Below are positions 1 through 8,578 of a DNA stretch of 13,897 nt, piece by piece. Position numbers and translations under genes: made by a program. The notes under the pieces were generated by a model. The model worked only from the letters and a program-made list of their open reading frames with translations. It ran no database searches and had not been told where the DNA came from. Location: assembly GCF_022376445.1 (NCBI RefSeq), contig NW_025955700.1, positions 1 through 13,897 on the forward strand. The letters are read 5' to 3'. Source of the DNA: Fomitopsis serialis. Its lineage: Eukaryota; Basidiomycota; Agaricomycetes; Polyporales; Fomitopsidaceae. Positions within the stretch are counted from its first letter, which is position 1. Each line of letters starts with the position of its first letter.

Positions 1-1
1 A

Positions 2-109
2 TCCGGCGATGAGCTATTGGGATCGGTCCAGCACTACGAAAACGGTACGATCGGTGGGACGAGCTCGTTAGGCGAGGATGCCACACTCGTATGGACGAGG
101 TATATTGAG
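2..109 (+). CDS. possible partial exon of an unidentified gene at the left edge
   Basis: One plus-strand frame is open from base 2 through about base 170. Its first part reads as ordinary protein, with SGDELLGSVQHYENG near the start and ATLVWTRYIE near the end. A good donor, GAG|GTACGT, follows at 110, so these 36 codons could be an internal or penultimate exon of a gene that starts to the left of the window. I recognise no family. A short open frame at an edge can arise by chance, and no acceptor or stop can be assigned with any certainty, so this is tentative. Confidence 0.22.
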
Positions 110-255
110 GTACGTAGTACCAGTGTGCATACACTTGGCGAATCGCAAAGGAACCCTGAGCATCTCTTATAGTATAGTGCTGTATATACCATCCCAGAAT
201 TCTTCAACTAGTGGAGGCAGGACATCAGAAAGACACGTGGCAGTATGCCAGCTGA

Positions 256-395
256 CGACACAAATGCTGAGGGTCAAGACGATGAGGGCCTTCGAGGCGG
301 CACCGATTGGCAATCTTGTCACCATGCATACTCGAGCTCACTTGTACCGTTGCGTGGAGTCTGCGCCGTTGATGGCTAGTGCTGATGCACGCCAG
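256..395 (-). pseudogene. decayed 3' fragment of a dienelactone hydrolase-like gene (copy A)
   Basis: This stretch matches the fragment at 481-605 in the same order and orientation. Around 364-392 both share a block whose plus-strand core is CCGTTGATGGC, followed by AGTGC and GCAC. Both then carry a CCTCGAAGG-like core, and near 255-270 a tract related to GACTACAAGTGCTT. In copy B that tract encodes the HL-stop end of the DLH family. The minus-strand reading here is scrambled and no triad residue is present, so this is a relic and not a gene. It is recognised through copy B more than by direct likeness to DLH. Confidence 0.45.
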
Positions 396-480
396 AATTG
401 TTGAGCCAGCCGCCGGATGGAAGTGAGCACTGGCAGAGTGGAACATGTACAGAACATCGATAAGTAGACAAGGACGTCGA

Positions 481-605
481 CTACAAGTGCTTGTCGAAAA
501 ATGTGACCGTAGCCTCGAAGGCGCCCTCCTTGAACTTCTCATGATCAATGTTAATGTCGTGCCAAGCGCACCGTTGATGGCCAGTGCCGACGCACAACAA
601 TACGA
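481..605 (-). pseudogene. 3'-end relic of a dienelactone hydrolase-like gene (copy B)
   Basis: On the minus strand the last residues read KFKEGAFEATVTFFDKHL and then a stop. This closely matches the last exon of the intact neighbouring gene (KVKAGKEGAFEAAVKF) and the usual C-terminus of fungal DLH-family proteins, which ends in FF-x-KHL. Upstream of it the reading is GTGHQRCAWHD where a THGFAVRGD-like triad histidine segment is expected, so the catalytic end is destroyed. Nothing resembling the nucleophile half of the enzyme is present further upstream. It is best read as the remnant of a tandem duplicate lying just downstream of the surviving gene. Confidence 0.65.
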
Positions 606-760
606 TTGACCTGTCCATGCATCGAGCTTCTTGACGAACTTTCAGGACTGAAACACTATAACACAAGCTACACTGACATTTGAATGCTACGGATACACGT
701 GGGTTCGCTGAGACTTCCATGGATATGATATCTAGGGGGTTGAACCCGTCGATAATCTAA

Positions 761-1978
761 TCACTGCCTTGAGTAAGGAGGAGTGCAATAAAGAGCTGAC
801 TCTACTGGACTCGGGCATACACGTCGCGAGTCGTCCTTGACGCTCTGCGATACCCAAGGCATATGGACACCCGCGGAATCGAAGGAGACTGTAATTGGTT
901 TACAGGTGCTTCTTGAAAACTTGACGGCGGCCTCGAAGGCACCTTCCTTGCCGGCCTTCACCTTCGGGTCGCTCTGTCGGGGCACAAGTCAGATGTCTCA
1001 GGTACACCGCGTAGAAGAGGGATTACCATGTCGCCACGGACGGCGAAGCCGTGCGTGCAGCCGTCCCAGTACGTCCTCTCATAGCCCGGTGCGAAGCCCT
1101 TGAAGATCTCGTCCGACTTCGCCTGGAAGTCCGGCGGGAACTGGGGGTCGACCTCGCAGCTGTTGATGAGGATAGGCACCTTCGACTCATCGCGGTATTT
1201 CTGAAGTGCAGCCGTCAGCTACCCGTCCTCCCATCGACGGCGTACATTTTGTTTAAGTTCACCTCCAAACTCTCGGGCTTGAGCAGCGATGGGTGCGAAA
1301 CGACGGTCACGGCGCTGGTGTTGCTGTACGCCAAATACAACGCGGGAGGGGCGCCGAAGCAGTAGCCAGTCGTGCCGATGCGCGTTACGCCCTCTGCCTT
1401 GAGCGCCGCGACGACACTGTCCACGATGGGCTTCCAGACGTCCGGGCCGTGGTTGGCGAACCAGGCACCGATGTCGAACTTGCCCGGCGCGCTAAACGCG
1501 TCCTCGGCGACTGCATCGTTGCTCAAGATGTCGGGTATGACGGTCTTGTAGCCGTTACTTGCGAAGGTATCCGCGAGCAGCTGACGTACGGAAGCCGATG
1601 TCAGCGAGCGAGCCTGAGTGCGACGCGGGTGCAAGGGATGTACCTTGTTGTTGTTGAGCGGGATACCGAAGACATCCGTCAAGAAGAGGACGACCTTCGT
1701 CTTGTCGTAGTCGCCGGAGGGAGTGGCGACGTAGCACTCGATGCCGCCGATCTTCTCAATCTTGCCTGCAGATCAAAGGGCGGTTGGTATACACGTTTTA
1801 GAGCCCCAATCTGAGATAGCGATCTACTCACCCTCGGGCGTGCCCTCGTGGCGGACGCCTGGTGCAGAAGAATGAGTCAATTTGGAATTCTGCGAGCCAA
1901 GCACACTGCATCCAAGCCTGGGGCGGCCGCGGGAAGACACCTACCACTGACGCAGTGCTGGCAAAGACCTTCGCTCAT
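761..1978 (-). CDS. dienelactone hydrolase family protein, six exons, frameshifted at the 3' end
   Basis: Alpha/beta hydrolase of the dienelactone hydrolase family, probably cytosolic. Family members open dienelactone to maleylacetate, and many fungal ones act on other esters or lactones, so the substrate is open. Exons on the minus strand are 1978-1945, 1858-1832, 1765-1644, 1580-1263, 1200-1027 and 973 onward, all with GT-AG introns and consistent phase. The N-terminus shows the fungal CxxC...HEGTP pattern and KIEKIGGIECYVATP. The nucleophile lies in GYCFGA (about Cys135), the acid in SCEVDPQFP (about Asp185) and the histidine in GCTHGF (about His217), with spacing like the bacterial enzyme. 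The last exon reads EGAFEAAVKF, then loses frame. With one extra A in the A-run at 916-919 it would end FFKKHL-stop at 900-902, giving 249 residues. As written it runs 51 residues past the last family residue to a stop at 761, giving 295. The gene could be a recent pseudogene, a tolerated extension or an assembly error. Confidence 0.85.
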
Positions 1979-2062
1979 CTTGGGTGTCGGGATTGCGGCG
2001 TTGGTGGGTGGCGAGGTGGGTAGTGGCTGGATGCTAGAGGGGAGAGTTGAGGATGCCGCTGG

Positions 2063-2069
2063 TTATATA
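2063..2069 (-). promoter_or_regulatory. TATA box of the dienelactone hydrolase gene
   Basis: TATATAA on the minus strand lies 85-91 bases upstream of the predicted ATG at 1978, a reasonable spacing for a fungal TATA promoter with a short 5' leader. It supports the chosen start and suggests that the gene is, or recently was, transcribed. It is a motif match only. Confidence 0.5.
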
Positions 2070-2099
2070 GGGCGTGAAGATATGGGGGATGGTTGACTT

Positions 2100-3400
2100 G
2101 GTGCAGTTAGTCATCTCGTCCAGAATGGCAGTGATGGACAGATAGCGGGGCGAGCAGCGCACTGACGCGTCGTTCGGCCGGCCGGGGAACCTTGTCGTCG
2201 CCCCGCTCGACGGACGCCCAACATCGATTGCGATCGACCGACCCGCGATCTAGATTCCTCTGCTGCCCTCCATACTCATTGCGTTCAATGAACAAGGATG
2301 CACATACTAACACTTCAAGCCAACTTGCTTGTCTGCATGCTCAAGCTCAAGCATTGGCATGGATTAGCTATAGCTTGTCGAAGGGCTAGAGTGTCCTGAG
2401 ATAATAGACGCGGCGAGCGTGCAACGTTGTTCATCCCCGGGCTCGAGGTGGAGGACTCGATGCTTGCAAGCTACTTTAGAAGATCAATTCGAACCGTACC
2501 AAGGATGACTCTGGCCACGAGCGGCATTATTAAGTTGGTTTGTTTTGACTGAATGGGGTATGGGAGGTATGGGTCGGATGATTAGTAGTAGTTGATTAGT
2601 AGTTTGTCTTGACTGAGCTCCGTCGACGTGACGCGTCGAAAACCTAGATTGCAAGCTGATAACGGGCTTCTCTTGGGGCCCTGAACATACTGTCCACAAA
2701 GCGGGTTATGTGAGGCACCGCAACCGTACGATAGGCAGCCTCAACATCTCATCTCCGAGCTGTCGTAATGATCCATCATCCCGGGCCTTGGAAGCAAGGG
2801 AACACGCACAATTCAATTGTCTCTGTCGCCCCCGGAACAGCGAGTATGTGGGACCTGGTGATAGGCACAGTACGGCCGAAGGGACGCTCTGCTGGATGGA
2901 TTGGTATGTCGCCTGCGAGGAAACAACCCGGCAGTGATGCAAGTTCCGCCCATCTCAAATTGCCAGCATGTCGACATCATCTGCCGTAAACACTGCTTTT
3001 GTTCAATAGACGGTACGCGTCAACCCCGTATTGGTGGCGCACATCCTCGAGTCAGTGCAGAGTTCAGACGGATAACTCACCCGCGATTCCACACTGACGA
3101 ATCACAACCATTCATACACATGTGGTGCAAGCAGCGCCGAAGATATCGTGTATTGGGGCATGCGCGAGATCCTTCAGAACAGGCTTGTCAACTCAATCAA
3201 ATCGAGAACGACTATGGCTTACAAGACGGTCGCGCGTTGCTCAGGCCGCGCTGGCATGAACGAAGAGTTCGGCTACTCAGAAGACGCAGCATGAGGGACC
3301 CAAAGTTTTCAAGAAAACAATGGAAATGATATTTCCACCGAAGATTTGCATCCTCAACTCGGTAGCACTGTGGCCGTCAAGGACACTAAGAGTCAGTCTC
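2100..3400. other. gene-poor stretch of about 1.3 kb
   Basis: No reading frame here shows a recognisable family, a convincing intron series or coding-like composition. The longest open frame is about 140 residues (2901-3329, plus), rich in Arg and His, and looks like chance. A short plus-strand piece at 2768-2910 reading GWIGM vaguely resembles a DOMON-type cytochrome domain and may be a relic. Two near-identical 16-mers sit at 2537-2552 and 2601-2616. The stretch probably holds the upstream region of the DLH gene and the 3' flank of the HRDC gene. Confidence 0.5.
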
Positions 3401-4011
3401 CTAGCCTTGACCAGGGTGTGGCGCGTTTCGAGGACACTTCTTGCTGTTCTCTGCAGCATGGTGAGTACTTCCCAGGGCCGGACCACGACGAGAAGGCCTT
3501 ACTGTTATGTCCAGGTTGCTTGCATGCACTACACTTGCGCGGCTGGACGACACGATTAGGAGTAGTCACGGCAGACGCGATTCCCGAACCAGACGCACCG
3601 CCTGAGTTACAACTGCTACCTAGTGTACGTGTCGCAAGCGGTGTCGTGGTCATTGGAGATGCCAGTGGAAAGTGACTGATATCCTCGAGTCTGTCAGTGG
3701 GACATCAGACGCGATCAATGAACTCACCGTAGAAAAATCTCTAACACCACACCCCCATACTTCTCAGCCTTGCTCGCCGGCCACTTCGTCTCTCGCTTGA
3801 TGTCATCCAGAGACCCTATCTTCTTTACGCTCGCACACTCAACAAGCCGCGCAAGTACCGTGTCCGGCAAGACGAGATTGTAGGCGCGAAGAGAATACGC
3901 AGCAGGGCCATACTCTGCTTCAGCCCGAGAGAGGCGGAAGGTGTCGAGCGCCGTCGTGAGGTCGCGTTTCGAGCTGACCATCGCGTCGTCTGCTGTATCT
4001 TTAGGCAGCAT
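3401..4011 (-). CDS. small HRDC-like domain protein with a C-terminal zinc knuckle
   Basis: Three minus-strand exons (4011-3728, 3675-3503, 3450-3401) encode about 168 residues. Residues roughly 14-95 look like an HRDC-type helical domain: LTTALDTFR, then LPDTVLARLVE, IGSLDDIK and KAEKYGGVVLEIF, the usual end of the HRDC fold found in RecQ helicases and RNase D proteins, where it binds nucleic acid. A Ser/Gly/Thr-rich linker follows. The C-terminus reads RKCSACKQPGHNKNSKKCP, a CX2CX4HX6C knuckle like the one in TAF1, and it is formed only if the 52-nt intron 3502-3451 is removed. The start is the first ATG after an in-frame TAG at 4122-4120. There is no helicase core, because the argininosuccinate synthase gene lies immediately upstream in the opposite direction. 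It may be a detached RecQ C-terminus or a stand-alone adaptor. Domain calls come from motif reading only. Confidence 0.6.
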
Positions 4012-4254
4012 TGATGCGCGGCTCGGAGCCGCTCCAGGCACTGCAGCGGGGTGAAAATTGGCGAATAGAGGGTCCTCGGGAGAGCAGAGACTCGTGGCAG
4101 GTTGGGTGCAGAAGGGCGTCTAATGTCCTTGCTCGATCTTATCTTATCTCAGCTAGAGAGATCTAGACAGAGATCTGGGAGAAGCCTGTCTGACCGCCCG
4201 AGTCATTTTGCAGATCGAATTTGGCGGCAGGCTGCTCCTCTCGCATTCGCCACC
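4012..4254. promoter_or_regulatory. divergent promoter between the HRDC gene and argininosuccinate synthase
   Basis: These 243 bases must carry both 5' leaders and core promoters. At 4199-4206 the minus strand reads ATGACTCG, which matches most of the RTGACTCA core bound by Gcn4/Cpc1-type bZIP regulators of amino-acid synthesis. That would suit an arginine gene, although at about 50 bases from the ATG it may lie in the leader. The ATG has a strong context, GCCACCATGTC. I saw no clear TATA box. Confidence 0.4.
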
Positions 4255-6163
4255 ATGTCTGCCTCGAAGGGACGCGTCTTGTTGGCCTACTCCGGCGGTC
4301 TTGGTAAGTCTGTATGCAGCATTGAATGATCACGCCCGCGACTGATGTGTCTGGACACCACCGCAAGACACCTCATGTATCCTTGCTTGGTTGATCGAGC
4401 AGGGCTACGATGTCTACGCGTTCATGGCGGATGTTGGCCAAGAGGAGGTCAGCTATATCTCTTTTCGATCGGTCTGAACGCCTGACCTGATGGGCTTTGC
4501 AGGACTTTGAAGCCGCGCGCAAGAAGGCTCTGGCTGTTGGTGCGAAGAAGTTCTTCCTCGAGGTATGTCGTTGCAGATTCAGTTATCTGGCTGTTGCTCG
4601 TCGCGCCAACAGCGTGAAGCATCGGCCTTCTCAGAGCTATCGGACACGCCAAATCCGCGAAAACGCAAAGCTAACCTTTGCGTGTCAAAATTTTGGGCTC
4701 TGGCGCCGGGATCGTATTGAAGCAAAGCATTTTCACGATTTTGCTTCAATGGCTGTCGTTTCGCTCGTCTGAAATGCTCACTCCTGTTGCGCAGGACCTT
4801 AAAAGGGAGTTCGTGACGGAACTCATATATCCTGCCGTCCAGGCGAATTGTATCTATGAGGTATGTGAACCCGCACAAGTGTCTCACCTGTGCAACGAAC
4901 TCATTGCGCTCTGCGAAGAACGTCTATTTGCTCGGTACATCGCTTGCGCGGCCTGTCATCGCTCGTGGCATGATGGCCATCGCTGACAGGGAAGGCTGCG
5001 AGTAAGTAGCTGCTTGGATACAGGGGAGCAGCATGTATTCATGCATGACACAGCTTTGTCTCCCATGGGTGCACGGGCAAGGGTAACGACCAGGTCCGTT
5101 TCGAGCTTGCTTTTTACGGCTTGAAGCCGGACATCAAGGTGATCGCGCCATGGCGTATTCCTGGTACGTAACAAGCAGACGATGTCACATATCTACACAA
5201 AAGCTCACGGTCGCCTCGCAGAGTTCTACCACCGCTTTGCAGGTCGTCAAGCTCTCCTCGCCTACGCAGCGGAGAAGCAGATCCCCGTCCAGCAGACCGC
5301 GGCCAAGCCCTGGTCAACGGACGAGAACCTCTTCCACATCTCCTACGAGGCGGGCATCCTCGAGGACCCAGACACAACACCCCCTGCCGACATGTGGAAG
5401 CTGACCACCGCGCCCGAGCAGGCGCCCAACACGCCCGAGCGCATCTCCATACAGTTCGAGCGCGGACTGCCCGTCAAGGTGACCGTGCCTGAGCAGAACA
5501 AAGAGTACACCGACCCCGTCGAGGTCTTCCTCACGCTCAACGCGCTCGCGCGCAAGCACGGCATCGGCCGCATCGACATCGTCGAGAACCGCTTCATAGG
5601 CGTCAAGTCCCGTGGATGCTACGAGTCGCCCGCGGCAACGATCCTGCGCGTCGCGCACATGGACATCGAGGGCCTCACGCTCGACCGGAACGTCCGCGCG
5701 CTCCGTGACCAGTTCACGACGGTCGAGCTCAGCCGCATCCTGTACAACGGGCACTGGTTTACGCCGGAGCGGGAGTTCGTCATCGCTTCGATCCCGGCTA
5801 GCCAGCGCACCGTCAACGGTGTCGTGCGCCTCAAACTGTACAAGGGCAACGTCTTCGTCGAGGGCCGTTCATCCGATGAGGTATGTTCTGTGGCTTCATG
5901 CAGCGGACCAGGCCTAATGTTGTCTTGTTTAGGGTCTTTACGACGAGAGGGAATCTTCTATGGACGAGCTCGGCGGGTTTGAGCCTACGGACACCACTGG
6001 GTTCATCCAAATTGAGTCGATCCGTATCAAAAAGTGGGTATCCTATCGTATCTAGTGCTTCAAGTAGAACTGACCGACCTTGCCTTGCAGGTGGGCGCAA
6101 GCCAACATCCGCAAAGGCCAGGGTGGTGTCGAGGCGAAGGATGTGTACGGCTCTCGTGTCTAA
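4255..6163 (+). CDS. ARG1: argininosuccinate synthase, nine exons
   Basis: Joins citrulline and aspartate using ATP, giving argininosuccinate, AMP and pyrophosphate; this is the penultimate step of arginine synthesis and is normally cytosolic. Exons are 4255-4303, 4368-4447, 4503-4562, 4795-4860, 4919-5001, 5054-5163, 5222-5880, 5933-6033 and 6091-6163. All join in phase to give 426 residues, the normal size. The N-terminal ATP-pyrophosphatase loop reads AYSGGLDTS (about residues 11-19), with an intron splitting its Asp codon. Further landmarks are [88 protein letters not shown] and [11 protein letters not shown], all typical of the family. The long exon 7 is strongly biased to C or G at third positions, as in well-expressed fungal genes. 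Intron 3 (4563-4794, 232 nt) is about four times the others (52-64 nt). Convergent with the F-box gene, with 180 bases between stop codons. Confidence 0.96.
4643..4750 (+). other. hairpin-forming inverted repeats inside argininosuccinate synthase intron 3
   Basis: Within the oversized intron are two perfect inverted repeats. CGCAAAG at 4664-4670 pairs with CTTTGCG at 4676-4682 around a 5-nt loop. ATTGAAGCAAA at 4716-4726 pairs with TTTGCTTCAAT at 4740-4750 around a 13-nt loop. GACACGC at 4643-4649 could instead pair with GCGTGTC at 4680-4686, competing with the first stem. I found no convincing C/D or H/ACA box set, so no snoRNA class is assigned. A decayed foldback element or a splicing-control structure is equally possible. 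Confidence 0.5.
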
Positions 6164-6343
6164 AATTGAAGCTAGATTGTATCCTGCCTTATAAATTGTA
6201 GCAACTTCTGTGCATTAGAAATCGACACTGTCATGTTGTTCTCTGGGGTTTCCCCAGTCTTTATGACTGAGGCTGCAAGAGGATCAGGGTAAAGCTGCTT
6301 CGAGATCGTGTCATCCTCGAGTCGTCTACGATGAGGGTACCGT

Positions 6344-8464
6344 TCATAGTAGATTGAGATCTCCCTTGCGGTTGCCAAGCACTACTGTGCCCATGGCTTC
6401 AGCGAACGCGCAATGCGTGATATCGTCTGAGCAGTCGCTTCAGCGGTGTGACAGACGCAGTCAACACTGAACGCGCACCTCGGAGGTCGTAGGAATTCAC
6501 TTCATAGATGACCCGTCCGTCGATCGTCCTCGCCTCGCCTTGTAACGTCCAGTCCTGCTGCTCCAGTTCGCTGTCTAAACGGCTCCCCTCCCCAGCGGGC
6601 GCAGCATGCACTTCATTATCAAGGAAGTCGTCCTCGTCTAGGGCATCCAACGCAGTACTGAACGCGATGACGCTTCTCCGCATGCTGCCGCGTCTGCGCT
6701 CGATCCAGACACCGCGTTTGCCCGTGCGTCCCATGAAGCACGCCGACACAAAACCACGCGACCCGGGCGTGAAGCCACTCCTGGACCGAGGCACGTTGGC
6801 GACACCGTCCCCGGAAGTCGTATATAGCTGTGCCAAGCGATGTACTGCGAGTAGGCGCACGGCCATGTGCGGTGGCGGGATGTCTGGCATGTCGCCGCTT
6901 GTGTCGGCGAGTGGAGGGAGAAGCACTGAGACACGGAAATGGAAGAGGCCTCGTAGGATGTCGTACGCAAGGAACGAGACCCGGACACGGGTCTCTGCGC
7001 GAATACCGCATAACGAAACTTCTGGGTCCGACACGGAGACGCCTCTGAAGGTCAGCCCAGGGAAGAAGTGGGAGAAGGCTCTGATTGGAACAAGACCGTG
7101 AGACACGTTTGTTCCGGAGGTGGAGCCGCTGGATAGACCGGTGTTGGGCGAGAATGTGTTTGGCAAAGCGAGCAGTTCCACGTCATGTGTCTTGAAACAA
7201 AGTATGTGGCGTGGCGAAATGAACTTCGCGGCAATAACACCAGTCCACTGAAGAAAGGGCGAGTTAGATCTGCATCAGGAGCGTTGACAACGTATAGGCG
7301 TTATGAGAATGCAACTTACGAAGTCTTCGTCATTCACCGGATCAATTGTCTGCAGTTGCCACACCTTCCCGTAGTCCCACTGGAGTAGCACAAGAGTGTC
7401 CGAATAGGAGAAGAACGCGAAGTTGGAAGCCGGGTGGATTGCGCGAACCGACAGGGCGGGGTTGGGCAGCTTCCACACTCGTATTGTATGGACTGTTAGC
7501 TCGACACTTCCAGTTACGTTCGAGTCCGAATGTGGGGGTAGTTGCATACTTGAGACCGTGATATCTTGTTGTCTGAGAGGTGCTTGTTAACCAGGTGCCC
7601 ATGAATTCTGAGTGAACGATCGTACGAAACGGTTGCAATGAATAACATGGTATTATCTTCACTCAACGACGCGCATGCAGACGATAGTAGAGCATCTGTA
7701 GACAACTGCGTGCTGAAGCGGCAATTTGTTTCTGGCGCAAGACCCGCTCTTCGATAGGTCGAGATAGGCGTGTTCCCATTGACGAAGAGATCCCAGATGT
7801 ATAGCAGACCCTCATTGTATATAGCCAGAAGCCAACGATCGGCAAGAACCTCCATAAAAAGAGCAGTGTTTCCGCTTTGTTCGGAGAAACGGGCAGTGAC
7901 CGACTGGTCTGGGAAGCCCAAAGCAATCGGGGGAGCGCGAGGAAGTAGCCAAGAGCGTTCAGTATAATATATCGAGAGCACCAGTCGTTCCAGGACGTCA
8001 GATCCCAGAGTAAGAGTAGCGTTGGTAGGGTCGCCATCATATGGTGAGGGTATAGGGACTTGCGACCGTTGACTGAGAAGCATCCTGAGCCAAACGGATC
8101 GATCTTGGGACAGCCGGAATATATCCATACATGTCTGCCATTGTAATGAGCCACACTTGAAAGACACTTCTGGGGGGGATGCATGCGAGTACAGCGTGGT
8201 CAGCAACAACATGGTGTCGCGTACGTTTCCAAGTGGCCTACTCGGCCGCAGATGGAACGACACGGCTATTGAGGCTTCGACCAGACCGACTCGCTATGCA
8301 CGCACGTCCGAGAGTAGTGATCAACTCACCTTGCGAATTTCAAGCAGGTCCGAGACGTCGAGTAGAGACAAGATCTCGAATATAATCTCGGCGGGTAGCT
8401 TGAGGACACCAACCGACTGGGCAGGAGGCTGTGCGATGGGGGCCAGCGGGTCTGCGCTGCCCAT
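6344..8464 (-). CDS. F-box protein with a beta-propeller-like C-terminal region, five exons
   Basis: Probably a substrate receptor of an SCF ubiquitin ligase. Minus-strand exons are 8464-8330, 8134-7550, 7499-7320, 7247-6479 and 6426-6344, giving 583 residues. The F-box spans about residues 22-60: LKLPAEIIFEILSLLDVSDL, then LEIRK joined across intron 1 to TCMDIFRLSQDRSVW, exactly the usual TC...L..DRSVW ending. The rest has WD-like strands such as WLLAIYNEGLLYIWDL, ATVSYDRSLRIHG, HTIRVWKLP and WDYGKVWQLQTID, as in the large Agaricomycete family of F-box proteins with propeller C-termini. The end reads YDLRDDITHCAFAEAMG then GTVVLGNRKG. This needs the 52-nt intron 6478-6427; without splicing a shorter tail ends at 6399. 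Intron 1 is 195 nt, unusually long, and could hide an alternative exon. The acceptor of intron 2 is the least certain. The target is unknown. Confidence 0.8.
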
Positions 8465-8562
8465 TGCACTGCAGGGGTCGCCTCCCTTCGAGCTGCTATC
8501 AGCCTCTTGTGTATTGTGGCGGCAAGGTGGCGGTCCGAGACAACGCGCGAGTTGGCGATCGC

Positions 8563-8570
8563 GACGTCAC
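8563..8570. promoter_or_regulatory. CRE-like bZIP site
   Basis: GACGTCAC contains seven of the eight bases of the TGACGTCA cAMP-response element bound by ATF/CREB-type bZIP factors. It lies 99 bases upstream of the F-box ATG. It is a motif match only, strengthened by the second bZIP-like palindrome nine bases away. Confidence 0.35.
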
Positions 8571-8578
8571 AATCGCGG

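Noticed and set aside
1293..1814. 173-codon open frame on the plus strand
   Set aside because: Antisense to the DLH gene, and it crosses several of that gene's introns without any motif of its own.
2480..2505. tRNA-like GGTTCGAATT T-loop on the minus strand
   Set aside because: No acceptor stem, D-arm or anticodon arm can be folded around it.
2901..3329. 142-codon open frame on the plus strand
   Set aside because: Arg/His/Cys-rich, no recognisable motif and no splice structure around it. It looks like chance in GC-balanced DNA.
3393..3453. Unspliced C-terminus of the HRDC-like gene as the main product
   Set aside because: It loses the fourth zinc ligand. Removing a standard 52-nt GT-AG intron restores a full knuckle, so the spliced form was chosen and the unspliced one kept only as a possible isoform.
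4563..4794. snoRNA in the long argininosuccinate synthase intron
   Set aside because: No paired C and D boxes, and no H-box plus ACA at the right spacing, so only the hairpins are reported.
5314..5754. 146-codon open frame on the minus strand
   Set aside because: It is the antisense shadow of the strongly GC3-biased exon 7 of argininosuccinate synthase.
6508..7101. 197-codon open frame on the plus strand
   Set aside because: Antisense to exon 4 of the F-box gene, whose own frame carries family sequence and splices in phase.
7663..8184. 173-codon open frame on the minus strand
   Set aside because: It overlaps the F-box gene's exon 2 in another frame; only the other frame gives the TC...DRSVW F-box end and WD-like strands.
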